Source: Thermoplasmata archaeon
Lineage (GTDB): Archaea > Thermoplasmatota > Thermoplasmata > Thermoplasmatales > Thermoplasmataceae
DNA length: 62,745 nucleotides
NCBI GenBank assembly: GCA_021817255.1
Contig: JAKAVO010000008.1
Span: forward strand, 1-62,745
Direction: 5' to 3'
Every line of letters starts with the position of its first letter. The first letter of the stretch is position 1. Shown here piece after piece: positions 45,208 to 57,065 of the stretch. The translations under genes were made by a program, and so were the position numbers. The notes under the pieces were generated by a model that saw only the letters and a list, made by a program, of their open reading frames with translations, made no database searches and was not told the origin of the DNA.

Positions 45208-47205
45208 ATGGCTGATGACAATTTTATTGAACCTATAGGTCGGGAAGAAATGCCAGAGGAAGCAAAATTTTCCATTGAAAACATGGATAGAAGCGAAGAT
45301 CCAATGGCAAATTTCTACAGATTTGCAAATGGAAAGTGGATTGATACCCACCCAATACCGCCAGACAAATCATCATGGGGTGGTTTCATGGAGCTCCTGG
45401 ACAGGAATACATACATTTTAGGAAAGATACTGGAGGAATGTGCCTTAAAGAAAGGAAAAAAGAGAGGGATCGAAAAGATGGCCGGTGACTTCTATACCTC
45501 AATAATGGACCAGAAAACCCTTGAAGAGAAAAAGTTTCAACCAATAGAACACATCATGGAAAAAGTCGAAAAGGTAAGCGAGAAGACCGAACTTGTAAAT
45601 GCATCACAATATTTGCATTCACTGGGAATTAACAACTTCTTCTCAGTCTTTTCCATGCCAGACGAAAAGAACAGTTCGGTTTACGCCTTTTACATATACC
45701 AGGGAGGGCTTTCGCTTCCTAACAGGGATTACTATCTCCAGGACTCCTTCCAGAAAACAAGGGAGGATTTCGTAAGCCATGTGGAGAAGATGTTCAGAAT
45801 GTATGGCTATCCCCATAAGGACTCCGCAGTTTATGCCAGCAAAGTGATGAAAATTGAAAGTTCCATTGCAAAGGCAAACCGTCCGCAGGCAGACCTCAGG
45901 GATTCTGAAAAGAATTACAACAGAATTCCATATGATCAACTTGATGGAAAGTACAGAAGATTGAATCTTGTTAAATATCTTGAACTCTCCGAGGCCCCAG
46001 CAGCAGAATATATTGTTGTCGGGCAGCCTGAAGTTATTGAGTCGGTTGATAAAATGCTCGGGGAATATCCTCTTGAAGAATTGAAACTTTACCTGAAATG
46101 GAATGTGATCAACTTTGCATCTCCGTATCTCCATAAGGAGGCAGAAATGGAACATTTTGATTTTTTCAACAGAAAATTGCTTGGGCAGGAAGTTCCGGAA
46201 AAGAGATGGAAAAAGGCAGTTCGCATTGTTGACAGGTCAATAGGCGAAGCACTTGGAGAATTGTATGTGGAGAAGGAATTCGGAAAGGAGGCAAGGGAAA
46301 GGATGGAGACCATGGTCAATGACATAAGGTCAGTGTTTGAAGAAAAACTGAAAGGCCTGCCATGGATGAGCGAAGAAACCAAGGAGAAAGCCCTTGAAAA
46401 ATTCAAAAAATTCAGGGCTAAAATTGGGTACCCTTCAAAGTTCCTTGATTATTCTTCAATAGAGATTAAAGAGGGCGACCTTCCTGGAAACATTATGAGA
46501 TCAGAAACTTTTGAGTTCCTGAGGGAATCAAGGAGAATAGGGGAGAAGGTAGACAGGGAACTGTGGCTCATGACACCCCCAACTGTCAACGCTTATTTCT
46601 CTCCTACAGAAAATGAGATTGTTTTTCCTGCAGGAATACTTCAACCGCCATTCTTTGATGCATCAATGGATGATGCCGTGAATTATGGTGGAATTGGAGG
46701 TGTCATTTCACACGAAATCACCCACGGGTTTGATGACCAGGGCAGAAGATATGACGTAGAAGGAAACCTGAAAGACTGGTGGAGTGAAGAGGATGCCAAA
46801 AAATTCACAGAGCGTTCTGATGAAGTGGTGAAACTTTACAACTCCCTGGAAGTTCTGCCTGGTCTGCACGTAAATGGCCAATTGACACTGGGAGAAAACA
46901 TAGCAGATCTTGGGGGTGTGAGCATTGCATTTGAAGCGCTTCAGAGAAGGCTGAAGAAGAACCCGGAAATGAACAGAAAGATAGATGGCTTTACCCCGGA
47001 ACAGAGATTCTTCATTTCATGGGCACAGATCTGGAGAGGAAACAACAGGGAACCGGAAATAAGGAGAAGAATATCAATAGACCCCCATTCGCCAAACGTA
47101 TTTCGCGGGTCAATTCCCGTTATGAACCATGAGAAATTTGATGAATCCTTTGAGGATTTGTCAAAGGCAAAGAAGGGAATGGAAAAGAAGATATTCATCT
47201 GGTAA
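45208..47205 (+). CDS. M13-family zinc metallopeptidase (neprilysin-like)
   Basis: The 665-residue protease has the gluzincin motif HEITH at residues 502-506 and the downstream zinc ligand in GENIADLGG (Glu563). NAYFSPTENEIVFPAGILQPP is the family substrate region. The N-terminus (MADDNFIEPIGREEMPEE) is acidic with no signal peptide or anchor, unlike secreted or membrane neprilysins, so a cytosolic oligopeptidase is inferred. Conserved N-terminal part DPMANFYRFANGKWID starts near residue 31. A TATA box GTTATAAT is centred 27 nt before the ATG. A T7 run follows. Confidence 0.93.
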   Translation: MADDNFIEPIGREEMPEEAKFSIENMDRSEDPMANFYRFANGKWIDTHPIPPDKSSWGGFMELLDRNTYILGKILEECALKKGKKRGIEKMAGDFYTSIMDQKTLEEKKFQPIEHIMEKVEKVSEKTELVNASQYLHSLGINNFFSVFSMPDEKNSSVYAFYIYQGGLSLPNRDYYLQDSFQKTREDFVSHVEKMFRMYGYPHKDSAVYASKVMKIESSIAKANRPQADLRDSEKNYNRIPYDQLDGKYRRLNLVKYLELSEAPAAEYIVVGQPEVIESVDKMLGEYPLEELKLYLKWNVINFASPYLHKEAEMEHFDFFNRKLLGQEVPEKRWKKAVRIVDRSIGEALGELYVEKEFGKEARERMETMVNDIRSVFEEKLKGLPWMSEETKEKALEKFKKFRAKIGYPSKFLDYSSIEIKEGDLPGNIMRSETFEFLRESRRIGEKVDRELWLMTPPTVNAYFSPTENEIVFPAGILQPPFFDASMDDAVNYGGIGGVISHEITHGFDDQGRRYDVEGNLKDWWSEEDAKKFTERSDEVVKLYNSLEVLPGLHVNGQLTLGENIADLGGVSIAFEALQRRLKKNPEMNRKIDGFTPEQRFFISWAQIWRGNNREPEIRRRISIDPHSPNVFRGSIPVMNHEKFDESFEDLSKAKKGMEKKIFIW

Positions 47206-47212
47206 TCCCTAA

Positions 47213-47219
47213 TTTTTTT
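47213..47219 (+). terminator. Oligo-T terminator after M13 peptidase
   Basis: Seven T bases start 8 nt after the stop at 47205. Confidence 0.45.
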
Positions 47220-47366
47220 AAAAATAGATTGAAGTTGGGTTTAAAATTTAAACTCCTTCCTGCGGCAATGGTTAAATAATTTCTGGAAAAAGATATTTGC
47301 CCGGCTCTCCGGAGTGTCAGAATTTCAGGTACAAAGTGTTTATAAACAGCCAGTGGATATTACGTT

Positions 47367-48254
47367 ATGGAGAGAGTTAAATTTGGCAATACGGATTCAA
47401 TGGTTACACCCATGGGTGTAGGCACTTATTATGATTTCAGGTGGATAGGCCTTGCAAAGGTGCTAAGGGTCAAACCTGGAAAAGACAGGAGAGTCAGTGC
47501 GATAAAAGCAGGGCTTGATTCTGGCATAAATTTCATTGACACTGCAGAGATATATGAAACAGAGCCTTTCGTCAGGGAAGCCATAAAGGGAAGAAACAGG
47601 GAAGATGTGTTCATCGCTACCAAAGTCTTTCCACTTCACTATTCCTTTGATGGCGTGGTGAAATCCTGCGAAAGAAGCCTCAGGAAACTGGGGACTGGTT
47701 ATATTGATCTGTATCAGCTGCATATGCACTCAAGCCCGGAAAAGGTGAAAGATGCCCTCAGAGGGCTTGAAAAACTGAAGGATGATGGTAAGATAAAACA
47801 TATAGGAATAAGCAATTTCAACCTGAAGCAGACAGAAGAGGCGGTGTCATTCATGAAGAAGCATGAGATTAAATCAACCCAGATGAATTTCAATGTGGCA
47901 CATAGAAATATTGAGAAGGACCTTGTTCCATACTGCAAGGAAAATGGCATTGCCATACTTGCGTACTATCCGCTTGCCCATGGTGTTCTAACATCTCAAT
48001 CATCGATCGGAAAGGAAGTGTTGGATGAGATAGAGAAAAACCATGGCAAAAAGACAATCCCGCAAATAGTTCTCAACTGGTTCTACAGTAAATATGACTC
48101 TGTGTACCCAATACCAAGGGCCTCCAACCCTGATCATGTCAAGGAAAATGCGGGTTCTGTTGGCTGGAAGATGGCACCTGAGGAAATAACGATGCTCGAA
48201 GATGCAGCAAGCAAAATCCAGGGCCCATCATGGAGTGGGGACAATACTGCGTGA
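47367..48254 (+). CDS. Aldo/keto reductase
   Basis: The 295-residue AKR barrel shows the catalytic tetrad: Asp and Tyr in FIDTAEIYE, Lys in IATKVFP, His in YQLHMHS. NADP-binding segments near the C-terminus are YPIPRASNPDHVKENAG. It reduces or oxidises sugars or aldehydes. A palindromic TATA box GTTTATAAAC (~47337-47346) lies 25 nt before ATG 47367. It is followed 80 nt later by the SMP-30 gene with its own promoter, so the two may be co-regulated but not one transcript. Confidence 0.9.
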   Translation: MERVKFGNTDSMVTPMGVGTYYDFRWIGLAKVLRVKPGKDRRVSAIKAGLDSGINFIDTAEIYETEPFVREAIKGRNREDVFIATKVFPLHYSFDGVVKSCERSLRKLGTGYIDLYQLHMHSSPEKVKDALRGLEKLKDDGKIKHIGISNFNLKQTEEAVSFMKKHEIKSTQMNFNVAHRNIEKDLVPYCKENGIAILAYYPLAHGVLTSQSSIGKEVLDEIEKNHGKKTIPQIVLNWFYSKYDSVYPIPRASNPDHVKENAGSVGWKMAPEEITMLEDAASKIQGPSWSGDNTA

Positions 48255-48334
48255 TTTTAGATGGTGCAATTTTTTGCCAGGTATTTCTAAATTGGTGACC
48301 ATGTTTATTTTAATCAGTGATGCCTTTATCCATT

Positions 48335-49216
48335 ATGGATGAAATAGAAATAATTTCAAGGCAAACAGAGATTCTTGGAGAAGGGCCAACGTGGGACAGC
48401 AGAAATGGGAAGGTTTACTGGGTTGATATTAAGGGGCAACTTTTCAGGTCTTATGATTTTGCAAATAAAAACATAAAAACAATTAAAACAGATGGGATGG
48501 TGTCATCACTTGTCCCATCAAAATCAGGAAAAATGTATGCAACAATCGGGCATAGGTTTTCGTCCATTGATCCCGAAAATGGAAACGAAACTATCCTAGC
48601 GGAGACAGAGGTTTCAGTAATCACCAACAGGTTCAATGATGGAAAAGTGGATCCCTATGGGAATTACTGGGCTGGAACCATGGATATGAATGAAAAGGAA
48701 CCGGTAGCTTCCCTATATGTGTTTAAAAAAACAGGGGAGTTAAAAAAGGTTCTCAGTGGACAAACAATTTCAAACGGGCTTGCCTGGGACACAGAAAACA
48801 GAATTTTTTATCATATTGATACACCTACAAGAAAGGTGAGATCATTCACTTACAATGAAAATTGTGAGTTGAGCCACGAAAAAGTTGCGGTTGATTTCAG
48901 AACTGAGATGGGATTTCCAGACGGGATGAACATAGATAAAGAGGGGATGATTTGGGTGGCACACTGGGGAGGGCACAGAGTATCGAGATGGAATCCCTCA
49001 ACGGGAAAAAAATTAAGTGAAATAATATTTCCAGCTACAAACGTTACTTCCTGTGTATTTGGCGGAAAGAACCTGACTGAATTATTTGTCAGTTCTGCAA
49101 AACTGGTTGAAAATCAGGCCAAGAACCCAGGAGACCAGGGTGGGTCCATATTCAGGGCCGAAACCGGGATTAAGGGTGTAGAAACTTTTCATTTTGATGA
49201 CTCAGCAATTAAATAG
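48335..49216 (+). CDS. SMP-30/gluconolactonase/regucalcin-like lactonase
   Basis: The 293-residue six-bladed propeller carries the family's metal ligands: Glu in LGEGPTWDSRNGKVYWVD, Asn in RFNDGKVDPYGNYWAGTMD, Asn in ISNGLAWD and Asp in GFPDGMNID. Such enzymes hydrolyse aldonolactones, for instance gluconolactone from glucose dehydrogenase. A TATA-like TTTATTTTA is centred 27 nt before ATG 48335, so I prefer it to GTG 48317. It is one of several sugar-acid genes between 44 and 55 kb. Confidence 0.9.
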   Translation: MDEIEIISRQTEILGEGPTWDSRNGKVYWVDIKGQLFRSYDFANKNIKTIKTDGMVSSLVPSKSGKMYATIGHRFSSIDPENGNETILAETEVSVITNRFNDGKVDPYGNYWAGTMDMNEKEPVASLYVFKKTGELKKVLSGQTISNGLAWDTENRIFYHIDTPTRKVRSFTYNENCELSHEKVAVDFRTEMGFPDGMNIDKEGMIWVAHWGGHRVSRWNPSTGKKLSEIIFPATNVTSCVFGGKNLTELFVSSAKLVENQAKNPGDQGGSIFRAETGIKGVETFHFDDSAIK

Positions 49217-51700
<2,484 letters not shown>

Positions 51701-51779
51701 ACTCCCCACTTTATAAAAAAAATATTCAATTTCGAAATGATCCAAGAAATGTTTAACTACTAAAAATCTATATATTTTA

Positions 51780-53438
51780 ATGGGTTCTAACAGCTTTTAC
51801 CAGGGACCTCAAAAGGCTCCAAACCGTTCTTTTATGAAAGCCATGGGTTTATCGGATTATGATTTGTCAAAACCACTGGTTGGAGTTGGTGTTGCCTGGA
51901 ATGAGATGGGTCCATGCAATATCCACGCACTTGGCCTTGGAAATAAGATAAAAGAAGGAATACGTTCTGTTGATGCGACTCCAAGAATGTTCGCAACTCC
52001 GGTTTTGATCGATGGCATAGCTATGGGAAACGAAGGGATGAGGTATTCTCTTCCAAGCAGGGAGATTATAGCGAATACAGTTGAGCTGACCATCAAGGGG
52101 CATGGATATGATGCTTTTGTAGGAGTGTCTGGATGTGATAAAACAAGCCCCGGCATCATGATGGCTATGGCAAGGCTGAACCTGCCATCCATAATAATGT
52201 ACGGCGGTTCTACCCTTCCGGGAATGTATAATGCTGAAAAAATAGCAATTGGCGATGTGTTTGAAGCTGTAGGGAATTATGAGGCAGGAAATATGTCGCT
52301 GCAGGAATTGAAGATGATGGAGGATGTGGCAATTCCAACCGCAGGTTCCTGTGGTGGTTTGTACACAGCCAATACTATGGCTTTCCTGACAGAAGCGCTG
52401 GGCCTGGCGCTTCCTGGAAGTGCCGCCCCTCCAGCTGTTGATGGGGGCAAAGCAATGTTCGCTTTCAAAACTGGAAAGCAAATTTCCAGGTTGATTGAAA
52501 ATGACTTGAAACCAAGAGATATACTGACGTTTGAAGCATTCGAAAATGCAATTACTGTGCTTATGTCATCAGGCGGTTCTACAAATGGAGTGCTTCATCT
52601 AATGGCGATAGCACATGAAGCCAATATCAACATTACCCTGGACGATTTTGAAAGAATAGGCAACAAGACTCCGGAAATAGTGAACATGAAACCGGGAGGG
52701 AAGTACACAATGGCTGAATTGTACGAAGTTGGGGGCGTGCCGCTTGTCATGAAAAAACTTCTGGAGCACGGGCTGTTGCACCAGGACATCATTACAGTTA
52801 CAGGAAAGAGCGTTAAGGAAAACTTAAACAAGATTATCATGCCTAAAATTCAAAACGATATAGTGTATAACACCGAGGCTCCTATATCAACTACCGGAGG
52901 CCTGAAGATCCTGAGGGGGAATCTTTCTCCAGAAGGCTCCGTTTTCAAAATATCAGCAACAAAGGTTAAAAAACACACAGGCAGAGCAAGAGTATTCGAT
53001 AGTGAAGAGGAAGCTTTCGAAGCTGTTTCCGGAATGAAAATAAATAAGGGCGATGTGGTTGTTATAAGATATGAGGGCCCAAAAGGTGGGCCAGGAATGA
53101 GGGAGATGCTTGCAGTAACTTCTGCTTTGGTAGGGCAGGGATTAGACAGTGATGTTGCCCTAATAACCGATGGGAGGTTCTCTGGTGCAACGAGAGGAAT
53201 AATGGTTGGGCATGTTTCTCCAGAAGCTTGTGCCGGTGGCCCAATAGCTATAGTAAGAGAGGGTGATAAAATTACTGTAGATGGCGAGAAAGGAACCCTT
53301 GATATTGGCTTAAGTGCAGATGAAATTCAGGAAAGGCTGCAGAAATGGAAGCCTCCGAGCGATAAATATGTGTCCGGATACTTGGCCCAGTATGCAAGGC
53401 TTGTGGGAAGCGCAGCTCAAGGAGCAGTATTGATGTAA
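51780..53438 (+). CDS. ilvD: Dihydroxy-acid dehydratase (IlvD/Edd family)
   Basis: The 552-residue dehydratase has the three cysteine motifs for its Fe-S cluster: [22 protein letters not shown] and [12 protein letters not shown]. The C-terminal [16 protein letters not shown] is the conserved active-site Ser region. It probably makes 2-keto acids in valine/isoleucine synthesis, though relatives also dehydrate gluconate and other sugar acids, and lactonase and sugar-kinase genes lie nearby. No other ilv gene is in the window. A TATA-like TTTAACTA is ~25 nt before the ATG. An IS605-type end begins 3 nt after its stop codon. Confidence 0.92.
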   Translation: MGSNSFYQGPQKAPNRSFMKAMGLSDYDLSKPLVGVGVAWNEMGPCNIHALGLGNKIKEGIRSVDATPRMFATPVLIDGIAMGNEGMRYSLPSREIIANTVELTIKGHGYDAFVGVSGCDKTSPGIMMAMARLNLPSIIMYGGSTLPGMYNAEKIAIGDVFEAVGNYEAGNMSLQELKMMEDVAIPTAGSCGGLYTANTMAFLTEALGLALPGSAAPPAVDGGKAMFAFKTGKQISRLIENDLKPRDILTFEAFENAITVLMSSGGSTNGVLHLMAIAHEANINITLDDFERIGNKTPEIVNMKPGGKYTMAELYEVGGVPLVMKKLLEHGLLHQDIITVTGKSVKENLNKIIMPKIQNDIVYNTEAPISTTGGLKILRGNLSPEGSVFKISATKVKKHTGRARVFDSEEEAFEAVSGMKINKGDVVVIRYEGPKGGPGMREMLAVTSALVGQGLDSDVALITDGRFSGATRGIMVGHVSPEACAGGPIAIVREGDKITVDGEKGTLDIGLSADEIQERLQKWKPPSDKYVSGYLAQYARLVGSAAQGAVLM

Positions 53439-53440
53439 TA

Positions 53441-53527
53441 GTGACATCCTCCCCGCCCTATCGGACGGGGCTTCCTGCTTCTGCGATCTGAGTTGCCCTT
53501 GCGGGTAGTGCCCTGATCTCCACAGGC
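53441..53527 (-). mobile_element. Solo IS200/IS605 right end with tnpB 3' remnant
   Basis: These 87 bases are identical to 62620-62706. On the minus strand they encode PVEIRALPARATQIAEAGSP-VR-stop, the canonical TnpB C-terminus, then form a perfect 8-bp hairpin (CCCCGTCC-GATA-GGGCGGGG, complement at 53451-53470) and end GGATGTCAC, the usual element boundary. No other part of tnpB and no left end is present. It could be a relic or a solo omega-RNA-like locus; its boundary abuts the 3' end of ilvD. Nothing else is seen in 53528-53667. Confidence 0.85.
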
Positions 53528-53667
53528 TTAAAAATTTTAATTCCATGTTATTGATTAATTCAAAAAATTTTTGAGATATTAATGCTTAATTTTCAAGCAG
53601 TTGCCATCCGCTAAACAGCAAGGGGAGTGAAAGAGCTTTCCATCTTATATGGAAATACCCCTGAATT

Positions 53668-54990
53668 CTAACGTGAGTTCTTCACGAACAGTACCATCAC
53701 TCCTGCCAGCAGCACAAAGACACCCATAGCATAGACACCGCTTACAAACGAGTTCGTATAACTTTCCAATGCACCCACTAATATTGGGCCAACTATGCCT
53801 CCCAGGTTGCCCAGCCCATTAATAAGCCCTATGGAAGATGCTGAACTTTCCCTTGTCAGAGACTCCTGTGGTATATTCCAGAATATAGGCAGGAAACTGA
53901 ATATTCCAATTGCAGAGATTGTAAAGAATATGAACGATACCACTACGTTTGAGATGAGCAAAGCACTTAAGAAAAGCCCGCCAGCTGCAACAAAAAAGAC
54001 AAGGGCAGTTAGTGTTTTCCTGTTTCCACTCTTGTCTGAATATCGAAGGATCAAAACCAGGGCAATTGCAGCAACTATAAATGGAACATCTGACAGAAAG
54101 CTGGATTGCGCAGCTCCAACGTGCACAAAAGAGCCTATTATGGTTGGGAGCCAGATTGTATAGCCATATAGCCCTGTAACCCCAAAGAAATATACCAGAA
54201 CAAGGAGCAAAACATCTCTCTGGACAAGAGCCTTCTGCCAAGGCAATTTTATAGGCCTCTCAGATTCCTCCTTTGCCAGTTCGTTTTCAAGGGCGACCCG
54301 CTGGTCTTCCTTGAGCCATTTTGCATCTTTTGGAAAGTCTGTTAATACCAACCATAGAAGTACCACTGAAACCAGTGCAAGCACCCCTTCAAATATAAAG
54401 AGGTATCTCCATCCGGGATCGTTTCCGTAAACCGTGAACACTTCTCCGGCTATTAAGCCGCCTATTATGCCAGCCACTGGAATAGCGGCATTAAAATATC
54501 CGTTTGCCAATCCCCTCTCGTTTTTAGCAAACCATATGCCCAGGAAGAACATGGTTCCCGCGTAAAAAGGAGCTTCAGCAAAACCGAGAATAAATCGCAG
54601 CGCGTAAATCTCGGGCACATTTTGGACAAAGGCGGTAAGAATTGTTATTATGCCCCAGGCCGTAAAGGCAGCGGCGAAAATCTTCCTGATGCCTACCCTG
54701 TTAATCTGTAAATTTGTGAAAATCTGGGGAATTGCATATGCAACAAAGAAGAGTGCAGATGCGATGCCCGCTATTAGAGAAGCACTACTGGCTGATGCTC
54801 CTATATCCTTGAACATTCCAGCGTCGATACCATATGACAAGTTTACTCTGTCGAGAAAATTCACGACATAGAGAAAGAAAAGTATGGGAGCCAATCTTAG
54901 GTATCTTCTTTTTCTAGATATTTCCACTAAATTTAGATTAGTTTCCATAAGATGTGAATTATTTTTACTATTTAATTTTTTACGTTCCAT
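53668..54990 (-). CDS. MFS transporter, anion:cation symporter (ACS)-like
   Basis: The ~440-residue transporter shows ACS-type features: LYVVNFLDRVNLSYG in TM1, RFILGFAEAPFYAGTMFFLG in TM4, and GLANGYFNAAIPVAGIIGG in TM5. ACS members carry organic anions such as hexonates, tartrate or phthalate. Start choices are GTG 55014, ATG 54990 and ATG 54948; the N-terminal tail is poorly conserved and none is clearly favoured. It is convergent with ilvD. Confidence 0.87.
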   Translation of the reverse strand: MERKKLNSKNNSHLMETNLNLVEISRKRRYLRLAPILFFLYVVNFLDRVNLSYGIDAGMFKDIGASASSASLIAGIASALFFVAYAIPQIFTNLQINRVGIRKIFAAAFTAWGIITILTAFVQNVPEIYALRFILGFAEAPFYAGTMFFLGIWFAKNERGLANGYFNAAIPVAGIIGGLIAGEVFTVYGNDPGWRYLFIFEGVLALVSVVLLWLVLTDFPKDAKWLKEDQRVALENELAKEESERPIKLPWQKALVQRDVLLLVLVYFFGVTGLYGYTIWLPTIIGSFVHVGAAQSSFLSDVPFIVAAIALVLILRYSDKSGNRKTLTALVFFVAAGGLFLSALLISNVVVSFIFFTISAIGIFSFLPIFWNIPQESLTRESSASSIGLINGLGNLGGIVGPILVGALESYTNSFVSGVYAMGVFVLLAGVMVLFVKNSR

Positions 54991-55205
54991 ATTCCTTGAA
55001 AAATATAAATACACAGATAATGATAAACTTCCCTTATTATCACTGTTTTAACCAGTTCAGCAGTTTCCAGATAAGATTTTCCCCACACTTTACATCCCAA
55101 ATATACAAATGCCTCTAAATTCTCCTAAACAAAATTAAAATTCAGTGCTTAAAATAAAGCACCAGGCCCAGATAAATTGAACTGAATGGGATTTAACGAT
55201 TTTTC

Positions 55206-56810
55206 CTATTCCATTCCCTGCAGGTTTTTCCTCAGAGGCTTCTTGTCTATCTTGCCTGTGCTTGTCAGAGTGAATTCTTTTATTATCCTGTATTCATCTG
55301 GGAGCCAGAATTTTGCGATTCTTCCCGCCTCAACGTAAGTGTCCATATGCTTCTTTAAATCCTGCTCATTATAACTCTCGCTTACAGTGAGAAAAGCAAC
55401 AGGCCTTTCGCCCCATTTCTCATCTTTTTTGCCAACCACAGCAACCTGGTTGACACCTGGAGTTGTGCTGATCAGATCCTCCAGAATGAGAGTAGGTATG
55501 AATTCTCCCCCTGATTTGACGGCATCCTTCTCCCTGTCCACGATCGAAATATACCCATAGCTGTCCACAACTGCCAGATCTCCGGTATGCATCCACCCGT
55601 TTTTCCACAATTTTTCTGTTCCTTCCGGATCCTTTACGTATTCCTTTGTAAGCCAGGGTGCCCGCACTACAATTTCACCAATTGTCTTGGAATCATACGG
55701 AACTTCCCGGCCCTCTTTGTCAAAAACCCTCAGATCGACAAGATTTACCGGCACTCCAGTCTTTATTCGAAAATCTGTTTTTTTCTGGTCGTCCATTTCC
55801 ATCACTTTGTTGGTGAAAGTGGAAAGTGTGAGAATTGGAGCGGTTTCTGACATTCCATAGCCTGCAATAGTTTCTATGCCCATCGATCTTGCTTTTTCAG
55901 CCAGCCCTCTTGGGAGTGCCCCACCTCCAACCACTATTCTGAGATGGTTTCCTGAAAGTATCTTTGAAGCTTCCGGGTTGTTTATTATCATATACACAAT
56001 TGAAGGCACCATTGCACTGACAGTCACTTTTTCCTTTTCCATGATCTTCAGTATAAGTGGAATGTCATATCTTCCCGGAAGGACATACTTCAGCCCTTTC
56101 ATGATGATAGAATAGGGTATTCCCCATGAATGGACATGAAACATTGGAACCAGAGGCATCATAACATCACCGCTGTTAAGGCCTATTGGCGGATCACTCA
56201 GCCCAGATATGGAAGCGAGAGCATGAAGCACAATCTGCCTGTGGGTGAAGGAGACTCCTTTTGGAAGCCCTGTTGTGCCTGATGTGTAAAATGTTGTTGC
56301 AACTGTGTCTTCTGAAAGTTCAGGGAGTTCCATTCTTTCACCATTCTTTATAAGATTGTCGTAATTCTCAAAAGGTTCAAGAACTTCTGGAATTTTTCCA
56401 TTTTCTGAATAGATTATCCATTTCTTGATGAATGAAAACATAGACTTGTTTTTTGCAATGATCGGTACAAATTCATCTCTGATAATCACGTACTTATCCT
56501 CAGCATGCTGCATTGAATAAAATATTATTTCAGGTGGATATCTTATATTGACTGTGTGAAGCACTGCACCTATCATAGGGATCGCATAGTATGCCTCAAG
56601 GTATCTGTTAGTATCCCAGTCAATCACTGCAACTTTGTCCCCTTTTTTAACTCCCATCCTTAAAAGGGAAGATGCCAGATTTCTTACAACTTCATTGAAT
56701 TCTCTGTAGGTGATGTTTTCCCTGCCCTGGTAAGAAATGATCTGGTCCGGATTGTTCCTTACTGAGCTTATCAAGATCTTGTCAATTGTTAACTCATATC
56801 TGCCATTCAT
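55206..56810 (-). CDS. AMP-forming acyl-CoA synthetase
   Basis: The 534-residue ligase has the ATP loop YTSGTTGLPKG, the A5 motif AGYGMSETAP, the hinge IVDREKDAVKSGGEFI and the catalytic C-terminal Lys in TSTGKIDKKPLRK. It activates a fatty or aryl acid to its CoA thioester. With the SCP2, HCDH/ECH and ETF genes in this window it fits fatty-acid use, although its neighbour iorAB also suggests aryl acids. A TATA-like GCTTTAAG (minus strand, centred ~56838) is 28 nt before ATG 56810. Confidence 0.93.
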   Translation of the reverse strand: MNGRYELTIDKILISSVRNNPDQIISYQGRENITYREFNEVVRNLASSLLRMGVKKGDKVAVIDWDTNRYLEAYYAIPMIGAVLHTVNIRYPPEIIFYSMQHAEDKYVIIRDEFVPIIAKNKSMFSFIKKWIIYSENGKIPEVLEPFENYDNLIKNGERMELPELSEDTVATTFYTSGTTGLPKGVSFTHRQIVLHALASISGLSDPPIGLNSGDVMMPLVPMFHVHSWGIPYSIIMKGLKYVLPGRYDIPLILKIMEKEKVTVSAMVPSIVYMIINNPEASKILSGNHLRIVVGGGALPRGLAEKARSMGIETIAGYGMSETAPILTLSTFTNKVMEMDDQKKTDFRIKTGVPVNLVDLRVFDKEGREVPYDSKTIGEIVVRAPWLTKEYVKDPEGTEKLWKNGWMHTGDLAVVDSYGYISIVDREKDAVKSGGEFIPTLILEDLISTTPGVNQVAVVGKKDEKWGERPVAFLTVSESYNEQDLKKHMDTYVEAGRIAKFWLPDEYRIIKEFTLTSTGKIDKKPLRKNLQGME

Positions 56811-57065
56811 ATGTTTTACATGGATGTTCGTATCTTAAAGCTTTCTGATATTCATAAAGCAGATTCTGCATGCAAAGATTCCGAATGAAATCAATGCGCG
56901 AGTGAAATGATTAATTATGTGTATTTTTGAAGCGCTGCCCTTATAACAATATCTCCGAGAAAGCGTCCACCACTGCCTGAATGTGATTTCATTTTCATCT
57001 TAGAAAAACGTTACCCTCATATGTTAGCGTTGCAATAGAAATAATTTCATGTCATTATATCGATC

